Origin: Geminicoccaceae bacterium
GTDB lineage: Bacteria > Pseudomonadota > Alphaproteobacteria > Geminicoccales > Geminicoccaceae
Length of the DNA stretch: 5,301 bases
Direction: 5' to 3'
NCBI GenBank assembly: GCA_030824835.1
Contig: JAPJRA010000320.1
Coordinates: 1-5,301 of the forward strand
Made by a program: the position numbers and the translations under genes. This document shows, one piece after another, positions 5,094 through 5,301 of the stretch. A model generated the notes under the pieces. It was given only the letters and a program-made list of their open reading frames with translations, ran no database searches and had not been told where the DNA came from. Within the stretch, counting starts at the first letter, position 1; every line of letters begins with the position of its first letter.

Positions 5094-5291
5094 ATGGCGA
5101 CCATCGGCACCTTCAAGAAGACCGGCTCGAACGAGTTCACCGGCGAAATCGTCACCCTCAGCGTCCAGACCAAGAACGTCCGCATCGTCCCCGACGCCCG
5201 CTCCACCGGCGGGAACGCTCCCAGCCACCGCCTCTTCGTCGGCCGAGCCGATTATGCCGAGAGCGGGATTATGCGGAGCGGCGGTCTTTGA
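5094..5291 (+). pseudogene. DUF736 family protein, truncated
   Basis: The first about 51 residues, MATIGTFKKTGSNEFTGEIV through SHRLFVGRA, are a clear DUF736 N-terminus. DUF736 proteins are small (about 100 residues), near-universal on alphaproteobacterial conjugative elements and of unknown biochemical role. Family members continue with a segment like EIGAAW and a conserved second half ending near the C-terminus. Here the sequence departs at about 5250 into DYAESGIMRSGGL and stops at 5289-5291. The new sequence carries a 12-base motif twice, pointing to the end of an inserted element rather than a simple frameshift. The start is certain (AAGGAG, 7-base spacing). The protein is probably non-functional; the missing half may lie beyond the right edge. 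Confidence 0.82.
5250..5278. repeat. Tandem 12-base motif at the DUF736 break
   Basis: GATTATGCCGAG (5250-5261) and GATTATGCGGAG (5267-5278) match at 11 of 12 bases with a 17-base period. They begin exactly where similarity to DUF736 ends. Repeats of this kind suit the terminal recombinase-binding sites of a mobile element that extends past the window; its family cannot be told from 50 bases. Confidence 0.55.
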
Positions 5292-5301
5292 GGGCTTGGT
5301 T

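Noticed and set aside
1..5301. CRISPR array, tRNA or rRNA
   Set aside because: No regularly spaced repeats, no tRNA cloverleaf with T-loop GTTCRA context, and no rRNA sequence were recognised on either strand.

Overview
The window is GC-rich (by eye roughly 60-65% G+C). It carries gene families that travel together on plasmids and integrative conjugative elements of Alphaproteobacteria, especially sphingomonads and Rhizobiales: the last codons of a strawberry-notch-type protein, a toprim protein, a DUF2493 (SLOG) protein and a DUF736 protein. This family assignment comes from recognising the protein sequences, not from a search. The most likely source is the accessory backbone of a conjugative or integrative element that has been hit by several mobile insertions.

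Layout. 1-284: left end of an IS66-family insertion sequence, with the start of its tnpA on the minus strand. 285-400: the last 37 codons of a strawberry-notch family gene, cut off by that IS. 401-1444: toprim/primase-like protein, starting directly after the previous stop. 1445-1767: gene-free leader with a nested palindrome. 1768-2703: DUF2493/SLOG protein, ending in a perfect hairpin. 2711-3463 (minus): an unrecognised 250-residue protein, convergent with its neighbour, with an HNH-like motif pattern; it looks like cargo. 3464-3776: leader plus a possible gene remnant. 3777-3944: 55-residue single-span membrane protein. 3945-4085: strong overlapping hairpins, then a possible promoter. 4086-4616: multi-span membrane protein. 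4617-5093: about 480 bases with no supported gene but a structured leader. 5094-5291: DUF736 protein cut off near residue 51 by foreign-looking sequence with a tandem 12-base motif.

How it fits together. Strawberry-notch, toprim, DUF2493 and DUF736 proteins are presumed to serve DNA processing or maintenance of the host element; their exact roles are not established. Both outer backbone genes are broken (the strawberry-notch gene by IS66, the DUF736 gene by an unidentified element), so this copy appears to be decaying or rearranged. The most unusual signal is in the non-coding DNA. Three leaders (before DUF2493, the 55-residue protein and DUF736) share a CCCTGCG word 89-98 bases before the start codon. 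Two of them also carry an A/T-rich inverted repeat with a 34-37-base loop about 115-125 bases before the start, and nearly identical ribosome-binding and start regions. This may be a common regulatory or RNA element of the backbone.
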